From the NCBI RefSeq assembly GCF_006636205.1, contig NZ_VIGB01000003.1, positions 930,001 through 994,000 of the forward strand: a stretch of 64,000 nucleotides of DNA, read 5' to 3'. Shown piece after piece: positions 27,946 through 35,813 of this stretch (the stretch's first letter is position 1; the number at the start of each line of letters is the position of its first letter). Source of the stretch: Kitasatospora acidiphila (GTDB lineage Bacteria > Actinomycetota > Actinomycetes > Streptomycetales > Streptomycetaceae). The notes beneath the pieces were generated by a model. The model searched no databases. It saw only the letters and a list, made by a program, of their open reading frames with translations, and had not been told where the DNA came from. The position numbers were made by a program, and so were the translations under genes.

Positions 27946-27951
27946 CCCGGG

Positions 27952-29244
27952 CTACCGCCCAGCGGGCGCGCTGCCGATCAGCAGCACCGTGATGACCAAC
28001 AGGACGGTCGCTCCCGCGAGTTCGAGCAAGACGGCGCGGCTTGGCAGGGTGTCACGCCGGGACAGGCGGCTGCGGCCCACGGCGGCGACGGCGAGCACCG
28101 CCAGCAGCACGCCGGCCTTGGCGAGCAGCAGTCGGCCGTACGGCGTGCCGGTCAGGGCGGCTGGGCTGCCGAGTTCACGGAAGGCCTGGTAGAGGCCGGT
28201 GACGACAAGCAGCCCCACCGCGCCGAAGGCCAGCCGGGAGAAGCGCGCGGTGGTGGTCAACAGCGGTGCGCTGGAGCCTCGTTGCAGCAGTACGGCCAGG
28301 GTGAGCAGCCCGCCGGCCCAGACAGCCATCGCGGCGACGTGCAGGGTGGTGACCAGCAGGGCGATCGGCACCAGGGTGCCTTCGGCCGCGTGGCTGGTCT
28401 CGCTCCAGGTGAGCGCCAGCAGCAGGGTCAGGGCCACGGCCGCGATGCCGCCCGGGACGCTTCGGCGCAGTAGCGGCCCGCCGGCCGCGGCGGTCAGGGC
28501 CAGCAGCAGGATGCGGGCGACCAGCACCTTCCCCTCGTCGGTGGGAAGGGTCGCCGCCAGCAGATTCCGGTCCGCGAGGTGGGCGAGCGACTCGCCCTGG
28601 GTGGCCGGCCCGTAGCTGAAGAGTTGGAGCAGCGTGCCGGCCAGCAGCGCTGTCCAGCCCAGTGTGGCGGGCCAGCGGAGCTCGGTCGGCGCGCCGGGCG
28701 GCAGGCAGTAGAGGCGGATCGCGGCGTAGCCGACCAGTGCGGCCAGCCCGGCGAAGCCCAGCCAGACGGCCAGGTTGAGGACGGCGTCGGTGACCGGGTC
28801 GCTGCGCTCTGCCCCGCCCGCCGCGATGGTCCGGCTGGGCGCACCGACCGAGAAGGTCAGCGTGCCGGTGGTGGTGTGGCCGTCATCGGCCGCCGTGGCA
28901 CGCCAGTTGAGCACGAAGGTGCCCGGCCGCTCCTCGGCGCTGAGTGCCATGGCCACGGTGGCGGCGCCGCCACCGGAGTCCGCGCCGCGCAGCGGTCCGC
29001 TGTCGACCCGGCGCCCGTCCGGTCCGATGACCCGCACCGAGCTCAGCGCCAGGGTCACCGGCTCGGAGAAGCGCAGCGTCAGTTGGCGCGGTTCGGCGGC
29101 AAGCACCGCACCGTTCGGCGGAGTTGCGCAGACCAGGCTCGCATGCGCGGCAGCGGGGCCGGCGAGCGCCAGCAGAGCCCCGAGCGCCAACCCGGCGGCC
29201 ACCACGATTCTGCGCAACTGCGCGGTAATGGAGGTCAGTTGCAT
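27952..29244 (-). CDS. CopC-CopD fusion, copper-associated membrane protein (YcnJ type)
   Basis: 430 residues. A signal peptide ends at GPAAA, giving a mature His first residue (HASLVCATPP), the CopC copper-binding N-terminus. The CopC domain spans about 37-130 (LRFSEPVTL, GTFVLNWRATAADDGHTTTG). About eight membrane helices follow, forming the CopD domain with conserved LHVAAMAVWAGGL and ETSHA. Expected role: copper binding outside and uptake across the membrane. Its start overlaps the end of the lipoprotein gene by 10 bp, so they form an operon. Confidence 0.88.
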   Translation of the reverse strand: MQLTSITAQLRRIVVAAGLALGALLALAGPAAAHASLVCATPPNGAVLAAEPRQLTLRFSEPVTLALSSVRVIGPDGRRVDSGPLRGADSGGGAATVAMALSAEERPGTFVLNWRATAADDGHTTTGTLTFSVGAPSRTIAAGGAERSDPVTDAVLNLAVWLGFAGLAALVGYAAIRLYCLPPGAPTELRWPATLGWTALLAGTLLQLFSYGPATQGESLAHLADRNLLAATLPTDEGKVLVARILLLALTAAAGGPLLRRSVPGGIAAVALTLLLALTWSETSHAAEGTLVPIALLVTTLHVAAMAVWAGGLLTLAVLLQRGSSAPLLTTTARFSRLAFGAVGLLVVTGLYQAFRELGSPAALTGTPYGRLLLAKAGVLLAVLAVAAVGRSRLSRRDTLPSRAVLLELAGATVLLVITVLLIGSAPAGR

Positions 29245-29726
29245 GCACCTGCGGCCCGTCGCCGGCGGAGCAGCTGGTCGGCCCCGAGGCGGTAGTCCGC
29301 CAACGCGCCCTGATCCGGCACGAAGTGCCACCGGCCCGCCTGGTAGACCATGGTATTGCTGCCGGCGGTGGTGGCGCGGTGCCAGTCCACCCGGACCGTG
29401 GTCGGATCCACGGTGGTGCTCCTGTCGATCGCATAGGGTGCGCCGACGGCCGGTCGGCACTCGGTGTTGAGGCGGACGAAGTCGGCCTGGCTGATGGCCT
29501 GCTGTCCGCTCTCGTCCCACAGGCTCCAGGCCTGGGCCCAACCGCCGCCGGCCAGTAGCCCGAACTCCTGGGAGGCGACCGAGTCGGCCTGCAGGGACTG
29601 GGGTTGCGGTGGTGTGGCCGGGATGCTCGGCCGGGACGGGCTCGACGAGCAGCCGGTGGCCGCCAGGCCGAGGAGCAGCGCGGCCGTTGCTCCGACCGCC
29701 GACCGCCGACGTGCTGCGCGGTGCAT
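29235..29726 (-). CDS. Lipoprotein, function unknown, co-transcribed with CopC-CopD
   Basis: 163 residues. Signal II sequence with lipobox LAATGC (Cys at about residue 26), then a Ser/Pro-rich linker and a small domain (AWSLWDESGQQAISQADFVRLNTEC; TVRVDWHRATTAGSNTMVYQAGRWHFVP) that resembles the secreted alpha+beta domains of nuclear-transport-factor-like folds. Overlap with the CopC-CopD start suggests a cell-surface partner in copper handling; that is inference. Confidence 0.75.
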   Translation of the reverse strand: MHRAARRRSAVGATAALLLGLAATGCSSSPSRPSIPATPPQPQSLQADSVASQEFGLLAGGGWAQAWSLWDESGQQAISQADFVRLNTECRPAVGAPYAIDRSTTVDPTTVRVDWHRATTAGSNTMVYQAGRWHFVPDQGALADYRLGADQLLRRRRAAGACN

Positions 29727-29767
29727 CGTCGACTCCGCTCTGCGGTGGCGGGACCGGGCTCGGGGCG

Positions 29768-29856
29768 GGGGTCCGTGGTCGCCGCCCTGGGCCCGGTTGA
29801 TCTGACCCGGGGCAGGGGTCCGTGGTCGCCGCCCTGGCCCGGTTGATCTGATCCGG
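29768..29856. repeat. Two-copy 43-bp tandem repeat (period 47)
   Basis: 29768-29810 and 29815-29856 are near-identical copies starting GGGGTCCGTGGTCGCCGCCC and ending TGAxCCGG, with one indel and one substitution. The block lies between the minus-strand lipoprotein and the stop of the secreted protein. Confidence 0.75.
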
Positions 29857-29859
29857 CCG

Positions 29860-30573
29860 TCAGTTGGTGAGCCGGTTGGTGCCGTAGTGCTCGACGGTGG
29901 CCTGGTTGGCCGTCAGGTCGAGGTCGGCGGTGAACTTCAGCGAGTCGCGGATCTGTTCGAGCGTGGTCGCGGAGTTGGGGATGCCGCCGAGGGTGTAGGT
30001 GAAGGACTGCCCGGGGGCCACCTGGCGCTGCGCCAGCGGCACGTCGTGGAAGCCGAGTCGGGCGATGTAGAAGGACGTCCCGTCGCCTCGCGGCACCTCC
30101 AGGTAGTCCTGCTGGGGGTGGCCGTACTGCTGGGTGGCAGTGTAGCCGTGGTTGTCCGAGCCGGACGGCGCCCGGAAGACCAGGAGCGCGCAGTCCGTCG
30201 ACAGTGTCTCGGAGGAGGTGTTGGTGAAGACGAACTGCCAGTCGCCGTAGTACTGGTTGCCGCTGAAGGTGACGTACTCGGACAGTCCGACATTGCTGCC
30301 GAACTGCGTGTTCAACGGCTCAGCGAGGATCGGGTTCGGGCCGCTGATCGGGTGGTTGACTCCGTTGGCGCACCGCTCCAGCGGCGAACTGTACTGCGAC
30401 GGCTGCCCGGTGGGCGCCGCCTGGGTGTAGCCGGCCGGCCCGGCGCTCACCGCGGTGGTGGTGTTCGGGTCGGCGGCGGCCGGGCTGCCGCCGGCGAATG
30501 CCGCCACACCGGCGAGCAGCAGGACGGTGGCGAGTCCGGCACCCAACCCGCGCTTGTTGGATGGCACGTGCAT
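29860..30573 (-). CDS. Secreted protein of unknown function
   Basis: 237 residues from the ATG complementary to 30571-30573. The signal peptide is followed by mature DPNTTTAVSAGPAGY. The mature part is beta-rich with aromatic residues (LSEYVTFSGNQYYGDWQFVFTN) and two Cys (ERCANG, STDCALL). No recognised catalytic residues; it could be a binding or matrix protein. Three DasR-like boxes lie 214-254 bp upstream, which hints at regulation by N-acetylglucosamine availability. Confidence 0.75.
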   Translation of the reverse strand: MHVPSNKRGLGAGLATVLLLAGVAAFAGGSPAAADPNTTTAVSAGPAGYTQAAPTGQPSQYSSPLERCANGVNHPISGPNPILAEPLNTQFGSNVGLSEYVTFSGNQYYGDWQFVFTNTSSETLSTDCALLVFRAPSGSDNHGYTATQQYGHPQQDYLEVPRGDGTSFYIARLGFHDVPLAQRQVAPGQSFTYTLGGIPNSATTLEQIRDSLKFTADLDLTANQATVEHYGTNRLTN

Positions 30574-30786
30574 GGGGGATCGATCCCTTCGGTCGCGAAC
30601 GAGCGAACGACCCACGGCGGGTGTGCCAAGTGCCCGGAGGGTGTCGCGGGAGCGGCGGCGCACGCCGCTGCCCGGCACCTTGCTGTACGCCGGCTCGGAG
30701 CAGTGGGGGAACGCGGAGACGGCGCTTCTCAGGACACCCCGCAGAGGGCTCGCTGGTACGTTCGCACCGCCCGCTGCCCCCGTCAA

Positions 30787-30827
30787 GGGTCTGGACCATT
30801 CTGGTCTAGGCCATTGGGTCTAGACCA
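30787..30827. promoter_or_regulatory. Three tandem DasR-type (dre-like) palindromes
   Basis: GGGTCTGGACCA (30787-30798), TGGTCTAGGCCA (30802-30813) and GGGTCTAGACCA (30816-30827) each differ by one or two bases from the dre core TGGTCTAGACCA recognised by the GntR-family regulator DasR. They are spaced 15 and 14 bp, upstream of the minus-strand secreted-protein gene and downstream of the ABC ATPase stop. Confidence 0.65.
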
Positions 30828-30844
30828 TTCCTCCGCACTGGGCC

Positions 30845-31597
30845 TCAGAGCACGTCCGCCAGGAACTGCCGCAACCGCGGGCTTCGCGGGTCGCCGAACA
30901 CCGCCTCCGGCGCACCCGCCTCCACCACCACACCGCGGTCCATGAAGGCGATCCGGTCGGCCGCCTCGCGGGCGAAGCCCATCTCATGGGTGACCACCAC
31001 CATGGTCATGCCCTGGCGGCCCAGGTCCGCCATCAACCCCAGGACACCCTTGACCAGTTCGGGATCGAGCGCCGAGGTGGCCTCGTCGAAGAGCATCACC
31101 CGGGGCGCCATCACCAGCGCCCGGGCGATCGCGACCCGCTGCTGCTGGCCGCCGGAGAGCCTCCCCGGGCGCACCCCGGCCTTGTGGCGCAAACCGACCA
31201 GGTCGAGCTGGCGCCGGGCGGTCTCGACCGCCTCCTCCTGGGAGAAGCCGCGCAGCTTGCGCAGCGGCAGGGTCAGATTGCGCTCCACGCTGAGGTGCGG
31301 AAACAGGTTGAACTGCTGGAAAACCATGCCGACTTGGCGGCGCAGCTGGTCCGGATCGCGCCGCAGCACGCTCTCGCCGTCCAGCAGGATGTCGCCGCGA
31401 TCGGGCTCCAGCAGCCGGTTGACGGCCCGCAGCAGCGTGGACTTGCCGGACCCGGACGGGCCGATCACGCAGAGGGTGTCACCGCTCGGCACATCGATGT
31501 CCACACCGCGCAGGATCGGGTTGCCGCCGAGCGACAGGTGCAGGTCGCGGATGGTCAGGCTGACCGGGGTGAAGTCGGTGGCTCGCGGATCAGGCAC
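30845..31597 (-). CDS. Amino-acid ABC transporter ATP-binding protein (GlnQ/HisP type)
   Basis: 250 residues with a GTG start complementary to 31595-31597 and GAGGGAG upstream; the frame continues upstream as an artefact. Walker [11 protein letters not shown]-loop [14 protein letters not shown], signature [15 protein letters not shown], Walker [14 protein letters not shown] and H-loop [10 protein letters not shown]: complete polar amino-acid importer ATPase. It overlaps the broken permease gene by 8 bp. The substrate-binding protein is absent nearby, so the transporter is probably non-functional or the ATPase serves elsewhere. Confidence 0.9.
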   Translation of the reverse strand: MPDPRATDFTPVSLTIRDLHLSLGGNPILRGVDIDVPSGDTLCVIGPSGSGKSTLLRAVNRLLEPDRGDILLDGESVLRRDPDQLRRQVGMVFQQFNLFPHLSVERNLTLPLRKLRGFSQEEAVETARRQLDLVGLRHKAGVRPGRLSGGQQQRVAIARALVMAPRVMLFDEATSALDPELVKGVLGLMADLGRQGMTMVVVTHEMGFAREAADRIAFMDRGVVVEAGAPEAVFGDPRSPRLRQFLADVL

Positions 31598-32005
31598 GGG
31601 TGGCTCCCTCGGGGGCGGCGGTGGGCTCGGCCGGATCGACGGGTCCGACCAGCCCAGTCGGAACGACCGGCTCGGCCGGCTCGGCGAGTGCGACCGACCC
31701 AGTCCGATCGACGGGCCCGACCGACCCGGGCAGCTCGGCCGCCGGGTCCTCGGCCACTCGCCGCCCGTGCCGAAGCCGCCGGTCGACCACATTGACCAGG
31801 TGCGTCAGCGGCACGGTCAGCAGCAGGTAGAACAGCCCGGCCAGGACCAGCGCGGACTCGTTGCCGGTGTTGGCGGCAGAGTCCTGGCCGATCCGGAACA
31901 GGTCGCGCTGGCCTGCCGTCAGCCCCAGGAAGTAGATCAGGCTGGAGTCCTTGACCAGCGCGATCAGCTGGTTGACATGCGGGCTGATCAGCGGCGGAGT
32001 CAAGT
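31590..32005 (-). pseudogene. Amino-acid ABC permease, 5'-truncated (C-terminal remnant)
   Basis: The frame preserves only the end of a HisM/GlnP-type permease: PPLISPHVNQLIALVKDSSLIYFLGL, then the last membrane helix [29 protein letters not shown] Pro/Ala/Val-rich tail follows. The N-terminal helices and the EAA-loop core (normally about 130 more residues) are missing; homology ends near 32005 and unrelated sequence begins. Together with the missing binding protein this marks a deletion breakpoint. Confidence 0.7.
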
Positions 32006-32187
32006 CCGTGCACGTCAGCGGCCGTCCAGCCCCGATCTGACGATCTGTCAATCAGCTGACGTGGCAGGACATGGTGCCGCAGGATCGGATGGCACGCGCA
32101 GAGGGCCTCGTTGCTCTGCGATCCGACGGCAGTGCCGCATCGAGGCACTTCGGATGGCCTCATCATCTGGATGTTCCGTGTATCTTC

Positions 32188-32214
32188 TAGCTCAAGCGAG
32201 CTAGCTCAAGCGAG
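32188..32214. promoter_or_regulatory. Tandem 13-bp palindromic sites before a TetR gene
   Basis: TAGCTCAAGCGAG occurs twice (32188-32200 and 32202-32214), period 14. Each contains CTCAAGCGAG, a CTCnnnnGAG inverted repeat. The sites end 14 bp before the TetR start codon and touch its SD, so autorepression is likely. Confidence 0.6.
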
Positions 32215-32228
32215 GGAGGGAGCCGCAC

Positions 32229-33338
32229 ATGGTCCGATTGACTCGGGCTCAGCAGCAGGTGCGCACCCGGGAGGCCGTGCTGGCCGCGGCGAAGGCGGAG
32301 TTCACCGAGCACGGGTATGCCGAGGCGAAGGTCGACCGGATCGCCGAGCGCGCCGACTTGACCCGTGGTGCGGTGTACTCCAACTTCCCGAGCAAGCGCG
32401 CGCTCTATCTGGCGGTCCTGATCGACGCGGTCGAGCGCACCCCGAGCCAAGTCCCGACGACCTCGCCGCCGTCGATTGCCGCGGCGCTGGGCGGATTCGC
32501 CCGCACCTGGCTGCACCGGCTCCCCCTGACCGCCGCCGATCCCATGGCCCGCCAGGTGCAACTATCGGCACTGGCCCCCGTGTTCGACGATGAGCCGGGA
32601 CGTGGGGCGCTCGCGCAGGTCTCCCGACTGGAGGCGCTGCTGCTCGCCCTCACACTGGAGTCGCGAGCATTGGCCGCAGCTGAAGTGACGGTGCGTCAAG
32701 TCCGCCGGGCCGAGCTGGTCCTGCGGTTGCTGAACGGACCGGGTGCACTGGTCGAACCTGCACTAGAGCTCGGCGATCCATTCGACGTGGCGGATGCCTG
32801 CGAGCATCTGGGCGAGCTCCGGCTCGCCGACACCTGGGCCCCGCCGCACCTGCCCCATGTGCGGCCGGCGCGAGCCTGCCGCGATCCGTGGACGCCGCCG
32901 GCCCGATTGCCCGATCTGCTCAGCGGCCGGCCGGTCGGATTCGCCGACGACGGTGTGATCGCCGTACTCGGCACCAGCCGGTTGGCCGCGGCCGAGGAAG
33001 TCGTCCGCGCCGCCCGCCAGGGCGACCAGGTCACCATCGCCGTGGTGACCGGCGACCCCGCCGAGACCGGACGCCTGGTGCGGCTCAGGATCAGCGACTT
33101 CACCCACTGCCTGCGGCACACGTTCGCCCCGGACGCCTGGCCGCACCTCCAACTCGTCCTGGACGACCGCGCCCTGGTCGCTGCGGCCGTTGGTGCACCG
33201 CAGGCTGACGACGCCACGGAGTATGCCGTTCGCGTCAGCAGCGGCCAACTCGTCGCCCGCGCCGAGGGACGGGGCGCCGCGCATGCCGCAGCCAGCGCCG
33301 ATGCCCACCACACCACACCACGTGAGGCCGCGAAATGA
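32229..33338 (+). CDS. TetR family regulator with extended C-terminal domain
   Basis: 369 residues, about 170 longer than a usual TetR protein. HTH at 12-60: REAVLAAAKAEFTEHGYAEAKVDRIAERADLTRGAVYSNFPSK. The C-terminal part (about 180-340) is an additional domain beginning after a long linker (PHVRPARACRDPWTPPARLPDLL), with VIAVLGTSRLAAAEEVVRAARQGDQVTIAVVTGD; I do not recognise it. SD GGGAGGG. The next gene starts within its end (ATGA, 33335-33338). First gene of an operon with the short PPDK. Confidence 0.83.
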   Translation: MVRLTRAQQQVRTREAVLAAAKAEFTEHGYAEAKVDRIAERADLTRGAVYSNFPSKRALYLAVLIDAVERTPSQVPTTSPPSIAAALGGFARTWLHRLPLTAADPMARQVQLSALAPVFDDEPGRGALAQVSRLEALLLALTLESRALAAAEVTVRQVRRAELVLRLLNGPGALVEPALELGDPFDVADACEHLGELRLADTWAPPHLPHVRPARACRDPWTPPARLPDLLSGRPVGFADDGVIAVLGTSRLAAAEEVVRAARQGDQVTIAVVTGDPAETGRLVRLRISDFTHCLRHTFAPDAWPHLQLVLDDRALVAAAVGAPQADDATEYAVRVSSGQLVARAEGRGAAHAAASADAHHTTPREAAK

Positions 33339-33967
33339 CCCAATCCGTCTCGCCCCATGCCACCGCTTCCGACCTGCTGGTGCTTCACGCCCTTCGCTGC
33401 ATCGGCTTCTCGGGCCTCTCCGGGGTCGCCGCAGCCACCGGACTCCCGGAGTCCGAGGTCGAGTCGGAGCTGATCGACCTCGCCGTGGCCGGACTGGTGA
33501 CGCACCTGGCCGGCCCGTTCGGCGGGTGGGGCATCACGGATGCCGGTCGGGCCGAGGACGCCCGGCGGATCACCGAGGAGTTGGACGCGGCCGATGCCCG
33601 GGCCCTGGTGACCGAGGCGTTCAGCGGCTTCCTGGTGCTCAACCCCGAACTGCTCGACCTCTGCACGGCCTGGCAGACCCGCTCGATCGACGGTTCGACG
33701 ATCCTCAACGACCACTCCGACCAGGCTTACGACGCCCGGGTGTTGGAGCGGCTCGCAGATCTCGACCGCCGTGCCGACGCCGTCTGCGCCGAACTGTCCG
33801 CGGTGATGCTGCGGTTCCAGCGCTACCGCACCCGGCTCGCCGATGCGCTCACTCGTGCCAAGGCCGGTGAGCTGGACTATGTCACGGACGGCACTGCCTC
33901 GTACCACACCGTGTGGTTCCACCTGCATGAGGACCTGCTCGCCACCCTGGGCCGGCCCCGGCACTGA
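33335..33967 (+). CDS. Winged-helix-like protein linked to short PPDK
   Basis: 210 residues. The N-terminal 25-70 region (LVLHALRCIGFSGLSGVAAATGLPESEVESELIDLAVAGLVTHLAGPFGGWGITDAGR) fits a MarR/IclR-like winged helix with a wing ending WGITDAGR. The rest is helical, ending SYHTVWFHLHEDLLATLGR. It overlaps the TetR gene by 4 bp and precedes the PPDK gene by 21 bp. Probably a regulator or dedicated partner of the PPDK-like enzyme. Confidence 0.65.
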   Translation: MTQSVSPHATASDLLVLHALRCIGFSGLSGVAAATGLPESEVESELIDLAVAGLVTHLAGPFGGWGITDAGRAEDARRITEELDAADARALVTEAFSGFLVLNPELLDLCTAWQTRSIDGSTILNDHSDQAYDARVLERLADLDRRADAVCAELSAVMLRFQRYRTRLADALTRAKAGELDYVTDGTASYHTVWFHLHEDLLATLGRPRH

Positions 33968-33988
33968 TGTCACCGGGAAGGCGGACCG

Positions 33989-35680
33989 ATGTCCTGGATT
34001 CACCCCATCTCAGCGGAAGTTGAGGAGACGGCCGAGACCCTTGGCGGCAAGGGACACGGGCTGGTCGTGCTGCGGCGCCTCGGCCTTCCCGTGCCACCGG
34101 GTTTCGTCATCGGTACCGCGGCGTGCCGCGCCTTCCTGCGCGACGGGCGGCTCCCGGAGGGTCTCGACGCCGAACTGGCGGACGCGCTCTCCGGTTTGGA
34201 GGCCGCCACCGGGCGCAAGCTCGGCGGTACCGAGCGCCCGCTCGCGGTTTCGGTGCGGTCAGGGAGCAGCGTGTCGATGCCCGGCATGATGAGCACCGTC
34301 CTCAACCTCGGTCTCACCGGGGCGGCCACCAGCGCGCTGGCGGTGGAGACGGCAGACCCTCGGTTCGCGCTCGACTCCCGTCTGCGGTTCCTGTCGAGCT
34401 ATGCGACGGAGGTGCTCGGTCTGGAGCAGGAGACTCTGGCAGCCATCGCGCAGCGGGCAGGAACCGCCGTAGTGGTCAGGGACGTTGAGGACGCCATCCG
34501 CGCACGCACCGGTGAGCCGGTCGGGGAGGACGCTGCGCGGCACCTGGAGCGCGCCATCGCGGCCGTCTTCTCGTCCTGGGACGCTCCGCGCGCGATCACC
34601 TACCGTGCGCTGCACGACATTCCGGCCGACCTCGGCACCGCCGTGACCGTCCAGGCGATGGTGTTCGGCAACCGCGGCGACCACAGCGGGACGGGGGTCG
34701 CGTTCAGCCGCGACCCCAACACCGGCGAACCGGTGCCGTTCGGCGAGGTCCTGTTCGGCCACCAGGGCGAGGACGTCGTCTCGGGCCGGTCACTGACCTC
34801 GCTGCTGCGGGAGCTGGCCGAGCGGGAGCCGGCCGTGTGGGCGAGCCTGCTGGACGCCCTGGAGCGGATCGAAGCGCACTACCGCGATGCTTGCTATGTG
34901 GAATTCACCTTCGAGGCTGGTCAGTTGTGGCTGCTTCAGGTGCGGCCCGGGCGGCTGGTCGGACGAGCTGCGGTCCGGGTCGCGGTCGACCTCGCCGATG
35001 CGGGCACGATCGAGCGCTCCGAGGCACTGCTGCGGATCACCCCGCAGCAGCTGCGCCAGGTGCGCACGCCCCGGATCGCGCCGGACGACGCGGCCGACCT
35101 TCTCGCTCGCGGACTGGGCGCCTCGCCCGGCGTCGCAGTGGGCCGAGTGGCCACCAGCGCCGACAGCGCGGCCCGGATGGCCGCGCAGGGCCCGGTGGTG
35201 CTGGTGCGACCGGAGACCTCGCCGCTGGACATGCACGGCCTGGCCGCCGCCGTGGGCATCGTGACCAGTCGGGGCGGGCCGACCAGCCACGCCGCCGTCG
35301 TCGCACGGTCGTTGGGCAAGCCCGCGGTCGTCGGGGCCGCCGGTCTCACGGTGGATGCGGCGGCCGGCGCACTCCGGGTCGCCGGCCGGACGCTCCCCGA
35401 GGGCACCCTGATCGCCCTCGACGGCACCAGCGGGGAGGTCGTCGTCGGCCGGCCCCGCGTCGTCGACGCCGGCCCCGACCCTCGGCTGCACCGGCTGCTC
35501 GCCTGGGCCGACGAAGTCGTCGGCGAGGGCGGTGACTTCGAGCGTGGCAAGCCCGAGAGCGGCGAGTTCGGTCGCGACGACTTCGAGCGCGGCGAGACCG
35601 GTCCCGACGACTTCGAGCGCGACGAAGCCGCCCGACTCACTGCGGCTCAGGCCGTGCTCCGCCGGTCGACGACCGGCTAG
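33989..35680 (+). CDS. ppdK: Short pyruvate phosphate dikinase-like protein
   Basis: 563 residues, whereas full PPDK is about 880. The ATP-grasp part includes GGKGHGLVVLRRLGLPVPPGF, SVRSGSSVSMPGMMSTVLNLG and VEFTFEAGQLWLLQVR; the swivelling domain carries the phosphorylated His in TSRGGPTSHAAVVAR. The C-terminal PEP/pyruvate TIM barrel is missing, as in the short mycobacterial PpdK type. The last about 50 residues contain three copies of a DFERG/DE motif (FERGKPESGEFGRDDFERGE...), probably disordered. It likely transfers phosphate from ATP to its His and then to an unknown acceptor. SD GGGAAGG upstream. Confidence 0.8.
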   Translation: MSWIHPISAEVEETAETLGGKGHGLVVLRRLGLPVPPGFVIGTAACRAFLRDGRLPEGLDAELADALSGLEAATGRKLGGTERPLAVSVRSGSSVSMPGMMSTVLNLGLTGAATSALAVETADPRFALDSRLRFLSSYATEVLGLEQETLAAIAQRAGTAVVVRDVEDAIRARTGEPVGEDAARHLERAIAAVFSSWDAPRAITYRALHDIPADLGTAVTVQAMVFGNRGDHSGTGVAFSRDPNTGEPVPFGEVLFGHQGEDVVSGRSLTSLLRELAEREPAVWASLLDALERIEAHYRDACYVEFTFEAGQLWLLQVRPGRLVGRAAVRVAVDLADAGTIERSEALLRITPQQLRQVRTPRIAPDDAADLLARGLGASPGVAVGRVATSADSAARMAAQGPVVLVRPETSPLDMHGLAAAVGIVTSRGGPTSHAAVVARSLGKPAVVGAAGLTVDAAAGALRVAGRTLPEGTLIALDGTSGEVVVGRPRVVDAGPDPRLHRLLAWADEVVGEGGDFERGKPESGEFGRDDFERGETGPDDFERDEAARLTAAQAVLRRSTTG

Positions 35681-35743
35681 CTGGCGCCGCGGTGGGGCCC
35701 GCTCCCAGGCGGGACGCTGTTGGTTAATTCGGGCCCGTGCGTG

Positions 35744-35786
35744 ACGTCGGCCTTCAAGACCCGGTTGTGGTCTTGAAGGCCGACGT
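35744..35786. promoter_or_regulatory. 18-bp stem-loop inside the IS left end
   Basis: ACGTCGGCCTTCAAGACC (35744-35761) is perfectly complementary to 35769-35786 around loop CGGTTGT, between the left repeat and the transposase start. Such hairpins can protect an element from read-through transcription and translation. Confidence 0.7.
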
Positions 35787-35813
35787 TGTCGTTTGGGGTG
35801 GGTGTGGGTGTCG

